The notes under the pieces were generated by a model. It was not told the origin of the DNA. It did no database searches and worked only from the letters and a program-made list of their open reading frames with translations. From contig NW_001865046.1 of NCBI RefSeq assembly GCF_000002865.3, positions 1,054,631-1,118,630 of the forward strand: DNA of 64,000 nucleotides. The letters are read 5' to 3'. A program made the position numbers and the translations under genes. Shown piece by piece: positions 24,857 through 38,600 of the stretch. Numbering within the stretch: the stretch's first letter is position 1; every line of letters starts with the position of its first letter. The stretch is from Monosiga brevicollis MX1 (taxonomy: Eukaryota; Opisthokonta; Choanoflagellata; Craspedida; Salpingoecidae).

Positions 24857-26223
24857 TCAAGAGGCCCGCTCCGCACTGGTGGCTGCAGATGAAAGGGTCT
24901 GACTTTGCACCAGAGCCTCCATCAGCCGTTGAGCCCAGACAGGAAGCACGTCACGTGCTGCAACACGAGGGGGCAGGAGCTGATCCCAGATGCCCCAGGT
25001 GTCGTGGTGGAAGGCAAACGTGCTCATCAGGAGTAGCTGCAGGGCCGTGTAGACGGCCACACAGGCTTGTGTATGAACATGCAACGTATGAAACTCGGGG
25101 CATATGGTGCAGGCATCATTTAGAATGGCTGCGGTCAGCGCGACAAGCTGGTGTTGTCGGTCGGCAAGGTTGGCCTCGGCAAAGGTGCGGGCCATGGCTT
25201 GGATATTAAGCAAGCGCTCGTCAAGGTTGACGGAAGACTCTCCAGGTGGTTTATGGCGTGCTTCGACGGGCATGGATGTTGGTAGCGGCGGCTGTTGAAG
25301 CAGTTCCTCCTGCGCCAATGCGCTAGCCACGTAAACGGCATACTAGCAAGACCAGTGCGAGTGCTGGAGTGAGGTGCACGTCTGCGCATAGCCTTCTGAG
25401 CAAGAATGCAAGTGCATGATCACATCTACCTTGTGTGGAGGCTCAAAGGCGACGTGAAACTCAAGGCACCGCACGACGATCAGCTCAGTGTTGATCACTG
25501 ACTCGCGTAGGCATTCGTACAGCTGATTTACTTCGAGTACACCGCGGCCTGGGTGCAGTACCCTAGGCGTGTGGCGAAAATGGCGTGGCGCACAGCCGTA
25601 ATGAGCTTCAAAAAGAGGCTGAGGCGGGGTGGGTGGCGCAGCTCACCGAAAGGCAACCGTGATAACGTCTCGCAGCTGTCGCGTCGTCTCCTGTGCCTTG
25701 CAGCTGAGATAGACGCAGGCCACAGCCAACAGCTGACCAACCACGAGGTCAATTGTATGTTCAAGCAAAAGGAACGCGCACACTAGCACAGGCACTTTGG
25801 TCTTACCCCGCGATCCAATTGCTCGAGTGCACGATGGCGAAGGGAGCGCCAGCAAAGGTGCTGCGCCGCACAGATACTGGTCTGTGGCAATTCCAACCGC
25901 AAGCCTGCAAATAAGAAGACGATTGGGAGAAAAGTTGAGGGGCCGATATTGACCAGGTGCACCGCCTCTGACTTCAGTGGCCGGCCAGGCCCAGCTGTGT
26001 TGTGTGCGAGTCCATCGGTGCCGGTCTCGGCCAGCCGCTCGTACGCACCCATGTGTCGAATGTTGGTCAACCACTCGATAGCCTCGGCATCCTCCAACGT
26101 TGAATCCTGCGGTACAGCGGCGATGGACCGAGAGTCCCCCCTCATTGATCCCCGTCCACTTTCAAGCGGCTGTGTCTGTGCCTCCCCAGGCGCTGCCACT
26201 GCCACACCCTCCCGCGCTGCCAT
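24857..26223 (-). CDS. CCNQ: cyclin-Q (FAM58A-like) cyclin
   Basis: Minus-strand exons 26223-25807, 25732-25647, 25562-25430 and 25342-24857 give 373 residues. The cyclin box is spread over the joins: RLELPQTSICAAQHLCWRSL, LLAVACVYLSCKAQETTRQL, ITVAFRVLHPGRGVLEVNQL, VINTELIVVRCLEFHVAFEP then PHKYA. The second fold has LVALTAAILNDACTICPEFH and VHTQACVAVYTALQLLLM. The order and spacing match cyclin-Q/FAM58A, the partner of CDK10, better than cyclins K, L or T. The N-terminal 110 residues are longer than in animal FAM58A (about 250 in total). A 49-base gt...ag segment at about 25915-25963 looks intron-like but would break the frame, so the N-terminal exon may be mis-modelled. Confidence 0.8.
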
Positions 26224-26642
<419 letters not shown>

Positions 26643-29600
26643 ATGGCGGCCGTGGTGCTGCCCAATGTCCCGGCCCGGCTGGCTCGGTTGCACGAGCTCG
26701 GCGGGCCGACATGGTCCGAGGTCATTGGAGAGCACTTGGTATGCAGCAATCTTGTCAAAAGTCTGCCCAAACACGAGACTTTTTCTTAACGGGTGTGGGC
26801 ACAGTCGGATGGCTCTTTGACTCACACACATCCATGCATGGATGCACCATAGACCGACAGCACAGCTCAGCAGCTACTGGACTGGCTGGCGTGTCAGCTG
26901 TTGGTACCATCATATACGGACGCTGTCGCCAACACATTTCGCCCTGTACTGCTGGACCTTTTAATGCGGTGCGCTCTTTGCCCTGTGGGCCAGAGACAGC
27001 CTTGCTCTGCCATGCCCAGTTGACAAGCCCTGCGCCGCCAAGCATCGTTCACGTTGCCTCGACAGCAGTACTTTTCCTTTGGACAGGCTTTTCTCTCATA
27101 TTCTTCCCCTTTTGCCGGTTCATCCTGTTGTTGCCCATTAGCGCGGTCCATAAGGTTGGAATGGCCAGTGTCGACGACTTTCTTGAACAACACGAGGCTT
27201 TGTGTTTTGCCCTGGCGAGACTGCTGGTCACGACACCTGTCTTGAAGCGGTTCGTCCTTTTGCCCTTGCTCAGCCCGAGCCTCGCCTCAACCAGCAATCC
27301 TTCTCTCATGCCTCACCCCTTGCCTTTTTACTTTGCTTAACCATGTTCAATACTCCAAATTCCGTCTTGTTTAGCGTGGCCCTGCAGTATTTTCGCTCGC
27401 GCCATGTTGTTCCGTGGGAACGTCTCCAACGCGGTGCCGCAGTGCCCGAAGCCGACCTCGCGGTGCGCACGGTGCACCGCTTCATCGCTCATACCTGTTG
27501 ACCATTGCACAGCCACCCTCTCATGTGCTTCCTCGCCCGTGCTCTTGACATGGTGCGCCCAATGGCCCTTCGTGTCGATCTTGCCTCCGGTCACGCGACA
27601 CACAGGCCTTTGCTGAGATGTGCCTTCAGCTGACCGAGCTGCTGCCCGAGGCAGCAACCACGTGGGCAGACGCCGGGGTCTTGCAGCTCATGGAGCACGA
27701 ATCAGATCGAATTCGCCGGTATGGTAGCTGGACGTCCGTCTTTTCTTTCTTTGGACCTCGCTCTGTTTGTACGCTCATGGACCCATCTTGCGTTCATGTC
27801 AGGCTCGGTGTGGAGGTGTACTCACTCCTGCGTCAGCTCACGACCGTCTCGCGGAATCAGTTGCTCAAGCGGTGAGCCGAACTCCTCATATTAAGCCTCT
27901 CTTCTCATCAAAGGGAGAAAAAAAACAACGCTTTACGCATTGCCTCACGTACAAACTTCGCTTTGGGCTTGTCAGAGTGGTGGGTCCTGACGCCGATCTG
28001 CAGGCGGCTCAGTCTCATTGGGAAACGCGATTGGAATCCCGCCGCCTCGCCCGACACATGTTGCAAGAAAATCAAGCGGTCAGTCTTCTTCAACTTTTTC
28101 GAAACTGAGTGGGGTGGGATTGGTGTCGCATGGACGGACGCTCGTCTACCTGCCAACCTGATACCAAATCTCACCGATCCATGGTGACCCGATTTTCGGC
28201 TCAATCCAATCACAAACACCCGTAGGCATCGTCCGTTCGAGATACCACTACTGGCACTTCGTCCACTGCGTTACTGGCACAGCATTTAGGGCCTGACGTC
28301 GCGCTTCTGGGTGGTGTACTTGTGCCGCACCTGTCCCATGGTACGCACGGCACAACTGGCCACGGGGCGCCGGCAGGCCTCGGGCACTCCACGGCCGAAT
28401 CCAGATATTTCCCTTCACCAACTCATGACGAAACTGACATGCAGGGTCACAGCACGTCAATGAAACTCCACGGGACCAGCATTTTATTGAAACAACTTCG
28501 TTGACCACTTCTCTACGTCAACTTGGATTGGCATTGCAAATCGGCGCTCCTGTGATGCTTACCGGTGTGGCTGGCGTTGGCAAAACGGCGTTGATCGAGC
28601 ACGCAGCTGCTTGCACTGGTCACCGAGGCGATAATAGCCTGCTACGCATTCAAATGGGCGACCAGACAGACCCGAAGGTCCGTCATCTTACTGTTTACTT
28701 CCAAAACCGAGCCTGGCCGGGCCAGAGCAATGCAATGACAACATGCCGTATTTACCACCCCCCTCTGTTCCGACCCTGGTTCGATAGATCCTACTCGGTT
28801 CATACGTGTGCACAGAGATTCCAGGCGAATTTCGCTATCAGGAAGGCGTTGTGACGCAAGCCGTCAAAGCTGGGCGGTATGCTTCACAGACTGCCCGCCT
28901 TTTGGGTTCTCGTGCGTATTTTCATCTGCCGTGCGATCGCTGCATCTTGTCCCTTAGCTGGCTTGTCATTGAAGACATGGATCTCGCACCTATGGAGGTG
29001 GCTTCCACTTTATTGCCTCTGATTGAGGGTCGCCGTCTTTTTATTCCCAGTCGCGGCGAGACCTTGCAGGCTGCGCCGGGGTTCCAACTCTTTGCCACCC
29101 AGCGGGGTCGGGGCCCTCGCGGTGATTGCGGCCACATCTTGTTCAATCATTTCACGGTGCTCGACGTACCAGAGCCAGATGCGACAGATTTGCATCAGAT
29201 TGTCTGTCACCGCTTTCCCTCTCTCGAGGCTGTGGCCCAGCGTTTGGTCGAATGCTATCTACAGCTTGTCTCCGGCCACCGGCATACAACCACCGCGGAT
29301 GGCCTGGCCGCTGTGCGGCGACATCTCAAGGGCTTCAGCCCACGCGATCTTGTTCGCTGGGCCCAGCGACTTGCCGGGTACGTGAAGAAGCAGACTTGCT
29401 CATGATATCATTCCAGAGCGAACACCACAACATGTGGCTTACCACTTTCTGGCAATGCACCCATGCATGTGTGGTTAGGCTTTCAACTGTCTCCTCCGAC
29501 CGCGTGCTGCAAGAGGCACTCGACATTTTTGCGGCCAGTGTGCCAGTGCGCGAAGCTCGCACCGCAGCCATTCTGTTTTTGGCCGATGTCCTTGACGTTC

Positions 29601-32600
29601 CTCGGGATCGTGCTGAAAGCCTGTGCACATCGTATTCCCCGGACGTGGATCTCGTCGCCCAAGATCGTGTCATTCGCATCGGTCGCTGCCGTTTGACGTT
29701 GGCCAGCGACAAATCGCTGAGTGCGTGTCTTGACATTTATTTTGTTCACTTGTATTTGCAGCTCCTCATCCCATTTTTCGTCCTCATTCCGTTGGTGCAG
29801 GCACTGGTCATCGCCACGGGTATGCATTCACAAAGGTAGCCTTGCGCTTGCTGGAGCAACTGGCAATCTGCGTCCAACGCCAGGAGCCAGCTTTGCTCGT
29901 GGGTGAAACTGGCACTGGCAAGACAACTACCGTGCAATATTTGGCGCGCCAGCTTGGTTACAAATTGGTGGTAATCAACATGTCGCAGCAAAGTGAAAGC
30001 TCAGATTTGATTGGCCAATACAAGCCCGTGGATGTCCGGGCCATTGTCGAGCCGGCGGTGGATCAGTTTCGCGACATATTCGGCCGCACCTTCAGTCGCA
30101 AGCAGAATGCAGCGTTTTTAGCCAAGGTATCGACGCTATGGCTCGTCTTCAAATTCTGGGTGGTCACCCTCAGGTGGTCGTGGCCTGGGGCTTGCATTGT
30201 GCTCCGAGCACTCACGCTCCATGTGCATGGTGCTGATCACCGTGCCTTCTGCCAGGTCGAGCTGGCTTTTGGCAAAAGCAAATGGGGCTCTTTATTGCAA
30301 GCTTTTACGAACACCACGCAAAAAGCTCGCAAGAAGTTTGAAGGAACTGGTGCTGGTCAAAAGCAAGCCAAGACCGGCCTTGAAGCGGAGTGGGAGCGCT
30401 TTGCGCGCCAGGTGACGGCGCTTTCCCAAAAGGTGGGTTGGTCTTGTGCGTCACGGCCTTGCCTTGTTCTGCGGCCCACCTCATCACTTGGTGCTGGTCT
30501 AGGTGAAGCAAGCTGAGCAAGGGTTTGCCTTTGCCTTTGTGGAGGGTGCTCTCACGCGCGCTGTTCGCGAGGGTCATTGGGTGTTGCTTGATGAGGTCAA
30601 CTTGGCCAGTCCTGAAACTTTGGAGGCTCTCAATGGTCTCTTGGAAAGCGATGTACGTCCTGTCGACCTGGGATGTCAAGATGCCGGATTCTCTCGTCCT
30701 TGCTCTTGCTTCTACCATTGTTCGACATGCTTGTATGTGTACACGTCATTTTTTTTTGAAACTCACAAATGAAATTCTTGCTGTTACCAGGGTTCCATCT
30801 CTCTCACGGAAAAGGGTGACCTCCAGCCCATTCGACGACACCCAGACTTTCGCATCTTTGGTTGCATGAACCCGGCCACGGACGTGGGCAAGCGTAACCT
30901 ACCTGCTGGCACCCGTAACCGGTGAGTGTGGTGCGACGTACGCATTGTGTGCAACGTTTGCTCCTCTTGCGCCTGCAGCGCAACTCGGCACATGGGTCTG
31001 ACCTGTTTTTTTTTTACTCTGGGTCACAGCTTTGTGGAACTCTATGTGGATGAGGTCTTGGATAGCGAAGATCTGCATCTCTTGGTCAAAACGTACATCG
31101 ACCGTCTCTGCGGTGCACAACAAGATCGCTGGGTCCAACCCGTTGTGGACTTTTATTTGGGTGTGCAAGGGATGGCCCAGCGCCACGACCTGCGCGATGG
31201 CTCCATGCAGCGCCCTCACTTCAGCCTTCGCAGTCTCTGTCGGGCCCTGATTCATGCAGGGCGCCTGGTTAGCGTGTACGGTGTCGACCGAGCGCTCTTT
31301 GAGGGGCTTCACATGGGTTTCTTATCGCAGCTCGATGCAGCTTCGGCTGCTGCTGTGGGTAAACTTTTGGATCAACACTTGGCTGCAGTGCTTGTAGATC
31401 GCAAGCAGCTTCGCGTGTTGCCCCGTTGTCCTTCCGACGTCGTGCCCGATCGCTCAGGCCTGGGCTCGGACCACGTGGCCATTTTTGAGCATTGGCTGCG
31501 GCTTGGTCATCAAGTTGAGCCCTGCGAACCTGGAGACTATATCTTGACCCCAACCATCGAGGGAAACCTCCGCGCTGTGACGCGTGCTGTCGCGTCTGGG
31601 CTTTTCCCCGTGCTGCTTCAAGGCCCAACGAGCTGTGGCAAGACTTCCATGGTGACATACCTGGCTGCGCGTACGGGACATCGTCTTGTGCGCATCAACA
31701 ACCACGAGCACACGGATATTCAAGAGTACTTGGGAAGCTACGTGGCTGATGATCGGGGCAAGCTGCATTTTAAACACGGCGCACTTGTGCAGGCCGTGCA
31801 AAACGGCTACTGGCTCGTTCTCGACGAGCTCAATCTCGCGCCCACCGATGTGCTTGAAGCCCTCAACCGTCTGCTCGACGACAACCGTGAACTTTACATC
31901 CCGGAAACACAGGAAATCATCAAAGCCCATCCCTCTTTCATGCTTTTTGCCACCCAAAACCCGCCTGGGGCGTACGGAGGGCGCAAGGCGCTGTCGCGCG
32001 CCTTTCGCAACCGCTTTGTGGAGTTGCACTTTGGCGACATCCCCAACAAGGAGCTGGAGACAATCTTGCAGCTTCGCTCGCGCATTCCAGCCTCGCTGAG
32101 CAAAAAACTGATCCGCATCATGAAAGAGTTGCAGGTTTTACGCGCCAACTCCAATTTGTTCGCTGGCAAGGACGGTTTCATTACTCTTCGTGATCTTTTC
32201 CGATGGGCAGAGCGCTACAAGCATCAACAGCAAGCCGACGTCACCATGGTCGATGGTCAGCGGTCAGGCGTCAAAGACACACCTGCCGGCGCTTCAGCCG
32301 CAGAGCCCCCTGCCAAGCGGCAACGCGGCCAAGCTCAGGCCCAACAAGTGAGTGAAGCACGGCGCCAGGTGGGCTTGCAGTTTTTTGATCACAACATGGC
32401 CTTGGCCTGTGATGGTTACATGCTTTTGGCCGAGCGTGCACGCCTGGATGCTGAGCGCGAGCAAGTGCAGCACGTCATTGAAGACGTCCTCGACGTAAAA
32501 CTCGACGTTTCTGCGCTCTACACAGAAAAGGTGTTTCCACTCTTCCGGCAGATGCAGGCTGAGATGGCCCAGGCACGTGCCGATGTGCAGCATCCCCTGC

Positions 32601-35600
32601 ATCCTCATCGCCACGTGGTGTGGACTGCTGCAATGCGACGCATGTTCTGCTTGGTGGAGCGTTGTCTTCAGGTCCAGGAGCCCGTTTTGCTTGTCGGCGA
32701 AACCGGTTCGGGCAAAACGACAGTTTGCGAAATCCTGGCTATCCTGCTTCAGCGCCCTCTGAGTGCCATCTCGTGCCATCAAAACACTGAGACCTCCGAC
32801 TTTTTGGGCTCACTCCGCCCCGTTCGTCGCTCAGCTGACGACGAGGCGGAGTTGGACACGGCGACGCAGCCTGAGGTGACGGAGGAGTCGTCGTCTTCCG
32901 CTGCAGCTGCCACTGCTGAGCAAAAGGCGCCCAAACTTTTTGAATGGGTCGACGGCCCTCTGGTGTCGGCCATGAAGGAAGGTCATTTATGCCTTGTGGA
33001 TGAGATTTCGCTTGCCGACGACAGCGTTCTCGAAAGATTAAACAGTGTGTTGGAGCCAACACGGCAGCTGGTCTTGGCCGAGAAAGCCGGTGCCGCCAGC
33101 ATCGACAGCATTACCGCTCACGATGCTTTTGCCATGTTGGCCACTATGAATCCCGGTGGTGACTTTGGCAAAAAGGAGCTATCCCCAGCTCTTCGCAACC
33201 GCTTCACTGAACTGTGGATTCCTGCGGTCCGCGACGAGGACGACGTGCTAGCCATCTTGCGCCATTCGTTGACCGACCACCTCGACGCCAACCACAGCGA
33301 GCCGTTGGCGCTTGCAATGGTGCGCTTTACACAATGGCTGGTTCGGGACATGCAATACACCGGTGCCATTTCTTTGCGCGATTACTTGGCCTGGGCACGT
33401 TTTGTGGGGCAAACACATCGCGAGCTGACTATGTACGGCGCATTTCTACACGGTGCTTGCTTGGTCTTTGTCGATGGCATGGACGCGGCCTCCTTTGTTG
33501 AAGCAGACGTTCGCGCTACTTGCGTGGAATTTCTCATCTCCCTCTGCCCAGCGGAGGAGCGGGAAGTTCTGCAGCGCTTGACTCTGGATGGCCCGGGTGC
33601 GGCTGGCATACCAAGCAGCGCGGCAAATCCGACTCACTTTGGCGTTGCACCCTTTCACGTTGCTCGTGGTATGTGCAATGAGCCGACTCGTTGCTCTGTC
33701 GGTTAAGCTTTTGTTCTCAGTCACGGCAGCCCACTGTTCAAGTCGAGCGCTCATCCTGGATGGTTCATGTTCATGTTCTCATTCTGACTGGCTGCCTGCT
33801 TTCCGCTAATGACCTACTTGTAGGTCCCCTTCCGCCAGCCGACCCTGGGTTTTCCCTGTCGGCACCCACATCAGCCACAAACATGTTTAGGGTGCTGCGA
33901 GCCATGCAGGTGCGGCCTTGCGTTGAAAACCAATGGCAACCCATCTCACGCTTATCGTTTGTTCAGTGCAACTCGCTCAACCAAACCGTCTTTCTTTGCC
34001 ATGTTTTTGGTAGCTGGGAAAGCCAATTCTGTTAGAGGGTCCTCCTGGTGTGGGTAAAACAAGCCTGGTGATTTCTCTTGCCAAAATGGCCGGGTTCCGC
34101 ATTGAGCGCGTCAATTTGTCGGAGCAAACCGACGTTATGGATTTGTTCGGAACAGATCTTCCTGTTGATGGCAAGGTTTGTGGAAAGCTGCTTGGTGTTT
34201 TCTTGTTCTTTCCCATTTTCCATTTTCCAGACATCCAGCCGCCACAGACTCGAATGTCATTCGACTTTTTGTGTTTCTTCTTCTCTCTTTCTTTCTCGCT
34301 CTTTGATGCATACCCTTTTCCTATTGTTGATATTATTAGGCGGGCGAGTTTGCTTGGCGCGATGGACCGTTGCTCAAGGCGCTCAAAGGTGGCCATTGGA
34401 TCGTGCTCGACGAGTTGAACCTGGCGTCTCAATCCGTGCTCGAGGGCCTCAACGCTTGCCTGGATCATCGCGGGGAGGTTTACGTACCCGAACTGAATCG
34501 CACCTTTCATTGTCCACCCGGGCAGTTTCGCGTCTTTGCGTGCCAGAATCCGCAGCGACAAGGTGGAGGTCGAAAGGGACTGCCCAAATCCTTTTTGAAT
34601 CGCTTTACTCAAGTGCAGGCCGGCGATCTGACACCCGCTGATATGGAGCTGATTCTTGGACACAGCTTTCCCATCCTCGATTCGAGTCTCGTGGCTGCCA
34701 TGGTGCGTTTCAACGACTTGGTACGTCGTGAACAGGCACGCACCAGCACGGCGTCAGCCAATTTGCGTGACCTATACCGCTGGGCTGAACTCGTTGTCCG
34801 CCACGGTACGACGGCCGACCCCCGCATCTTCATCAGCACCGTGTATGCGGGCAAGCTTGCTGACGCGTCCAGCCAGAAGCGTCTCATCGCGGAGGCAGAT
34901 CTGGCTTCATGCTGCCCGCTTGACACTGGTGTTTTGATTCTGGCCTCAAAAGAGGCAAATGCTTCCACGCAAACGCTGGCTGCAGCGCTTGAGGCGGATC
35001 ATTCTTCAGTGGTGGTCCCCTGGGAGCATTGGTCGTCAAGCCGCCTGGAGCTAACGGACGAGGCCCTGCTGATCGGCCACGCTGTGCTGCCGAGGCAGCG
35101 CTTCCCACAATTTCCAACCGGAAGCTCAGTGGCACCAGCAGTTGCCGCACATCGCCTCGCTTTATGTCCCGAATTGCTTCCCTACTTGGAGCAAATTGGT
35201 CATGCTGTGGCTGCCAACTGGATGGTCAACATCACCGGTCCAGCCGGAAGCGGCAAATCTAGCATTGTACAGTCCTTGGCCATGCTCACCAACAACCGAC
35301 TATGCGTATTTGCCATGAACTCGTCGGTTGATACCATGGAACTTCTTGGTGGCTTTGAGCAATTGGATATGACTGCGAAGCGCAACGCCATCCTGGCAAG
35401 CTTGGCGCACCTGGAAGCGCTGATCATTGCCACTTGCATCGATGATCAGCCCGCGGAAGCAGAACCCAGTGCCGTTGTGGCAGCTCTCCGGGACCTATCC
35501 CACGAGTTCCGTTTTGTGGAGGCAAGCAATGGGCATGCTGCCGCCGCCCAACCCAAGGTGGGCGGTCTCCATGCCGAACGAATTACTGCGCTGGCCCAGA

Positions 35601-38600
35601 AGGTTGCGGTCTCCGACATTGCTTCACGCCACCCAGCCGTGGCCTCACAAAGCGAAGCTCTCACAAAGGCGGTGCAAGAGTACTGCCAGTTGTGCGCAGG
35701 CGCGCACGCTGGCGCTTTTGAGTGGCGAGACGGACCTTTGATCGAGGCTCTTCAACACGGTCATTGGCTGTTGATCGACCACGTCAACTTTTGCTCCCCC
35801 TCAGTGTTGGATCGCCTCAACAGCTTGTTGGAGCCCAATGGCGAGTTGATTGTCAGCGAGCGCGGAGTGGTTCAGGGCGAGGTGCCGCGTTTGAAACCCC
35901 ATCCCAACTTTCGAATCATTTTTACCATGGACCCTAAACACGGTCCATTGTCTCCAGCCATGCGTAACCGAGGTATTGAGGTGTGCTTGCCAACATACGT
36001 TTCCCCGCGCTCACACTTGGCCATGACGCAGGCTTGGGAGCCCGAGTTGCCCGCTGAATTTGCGGCTGCTTTGAATCCGAGCGTTGGATCCACGACCGAT
36101 AGTGCTTTGCTTCATCGCGCTGCTGTCAACGCGGCCTTGCATCGCACGGCTGTGCAAAACGGTCTTGATCCACTGCTTGATGCGGCAACCCATGTGGTGC
36201 AGGGCGTCGAGCAACCTGTTCATGAGCGAAATGTCTCCACCCATCATGAGTTGGCGACTGCAGAAACGCTGATGACTCCTCGCCTACACCCACACATGCA
36301 TGGTCTCGAACTGCAACTGGCTTTGCGCGCCTCGTCAGGCTTGGGCCACGCCTCAAGTGCGGAGCGCGCCGAAGGCGCCGAAGGCCTGCCTTTCAACGAG
36401 GCTGAAGTAGCTTCATTTGCGCTTCGCCTGCAACAGGCTGTATTGCCCGAGTATGGACCAAAGGCCGATGCGTTGCATCCAGCCATGGAACTGGTGCATG
36501 CACCTGCTACAGTACAGCACGTCATTTGTGCCCGTGAGCAGCGCTTGGTGGCTGATCTCTTCGGTGCCACTCTGGCTCGAGTTGAAGCAGACGATGCTGC
36601 GGCCACGGCCAACTTTCTGGCAATGCACCAGCGCGTTGCCCGTGGCCTGTTGGATCGCCGCCGCGTACCGCCGTTGGGCGTGACTGTGGCGCGATGGTTC
36701 TTTGCACTGCGCGATTCACTCGTAGCGTTCTGGGCAACAGAGCCCGCGGCTTGGCCATTACTCGTGCAGCATCAGCTGGCGCATCGCGTTGCGCCAGTGC
36801 AACTGGCTCAAGATCGTGTCCTTCTTTTGGTGGAACGCGCTGCAATGGTCTCCAGCATGGAGCAGCTATCTGCTCTCTCGTCTGTCACTAGCGAGCTGGC
36901 GGGCGCCCTGGCGTCACTTGGAGACGCCCAGCGAGCGTTGGCACCCAATTGGGTTGACACGGCTGCGGCTGCCTGGGACGAGGTTCTGACGCGGCTTCCA
37001 GCTCTAGTGTGGCGACAACAAGCATGGTCCACTCGACTCTTTGCCGCACGCCCCTGCCGCAGTACTGCCGTGGCAGACCTGCAGCGTTCCCTTCGTCAGC
37101 TGTGGTTAGCTTTGGACCCAGTTCGAACCACAGCCATGCTGCAAGCCACATTTCTCATGCACCCGGCTGACGTGTACGTGGCGCACCCGTGCTTTGGCGA
37201 AACGGGCGCCTCGCTGGCTGAGCTTGCGGCCGCAGCCGCAACCCTGCAGCGGCTCGATGTGTTTGACGGGCGTGATGCGCTCGCGGGTCTTTCACCCGAA
37301 TTGCGCCAAGAAGTTGAAGGCGCTGAAGAAGTTCAGGCTGCTGCACATGAGCACGGTGTCTTGCAAAGCGTCTTGGCGGATCGGCTGGCCCAGGCCATGG
37401 AGCGTGCGGGTGCTACGACGGCTGTTGATCTGTCCCTGCGTACCGCGTACGAACGGGCGCTTGCGGCCAAATTTTGGGGTATTAAAGAAGTGCTTGCTCA
37501 CAACGTGTGCTCGGCCGTGCTCAACCGTTTGTTTGAGGTGTTAGCGAACACGGGCGATGGAACTCTTGCCGCATCACCCCATCAGCCCGCCACTGAAGCG
37601 TGGACACCTCTTATCGAACCCTCGCCAACTGTCGTGCAAAACCTGGCTCAGGCCATGGATGCTGCTGCACGCCTGGTTCAACGCCTGCAGCTCCCACAAC
37701 TGGGGCGCATCAGTGGGCTGCTGCTCGAGTTGCAGTGGCACCTGGGCTGTGCACCTGTTACCTGGGACCGTGTCTACGGCCTCGCATGGGCCTTGTTCAA
37801 CCAACTAGGTCTTCACGGCTGGGTCAGCAGTGCTGAGCCGACGATGGAAGACTTTCGCTTTTTGCGCGGGTATGATGCTGACGTTGACGGACGCGAAGAT
37901 GGCGTGCCTCGCGGGCCGACAGATGTTGCAGTGCCCGTTCGAACAGGCCAGGTTTTGGGCCCGGCCAAGTTTTGCCTGCCGATTGCCTCGCTTCATCTTG
38001 AGCGAGCCACACGTTTCGAAGTGGTTCCCATCCTCTTGGCCACCGACTTTCGCAGTTCGCTCGCAACGCTTGGTGAGACCATGCTGGCCACGGCGGCTGC
38101 GACAACGACAGCGACTGCAGTTTGCAACGAGGCGACCCACCTGCGTGGCGAACCGGTGGGGTCTGGCTTGGCCTTGCTGGAACGGGCATTGGCAGCTGAA
38201 TCAGCATGGACAGCCGCTTTCAATCGCTCCGAGCTATCCGTAGGCGGACTCGCAGTCAACGTCGGCCTTGGTTTGCTGGCGTTTGTTCGCCCTGTCGATG
38301 CCGTTGATCGAGCTCAGCACGTTCAAGAGCAACTAGGGATGCTAGATGCTCTGTTTCAGACTTACAGCTTGCAATTGCGCCACAATTATCTCTATAATCA
38401 GGAGCGACAGGGCGTTTCGTCGAGCCCGTTGACGGTGGTATTGGAGCAGCTGCAACGACACGTCGTTGAGGCAGCTCGTCGCTTGACCCAGCAATGGATT
38501 GCTCGTGGAAGCGCCGACTCGCTGTACCCGCGCCTGTTCAGCATGTGCCAGGAATTTCTGAGTGCCGTGGCAGTGCCCGAGGTTGTACGCGAGCTTGCGC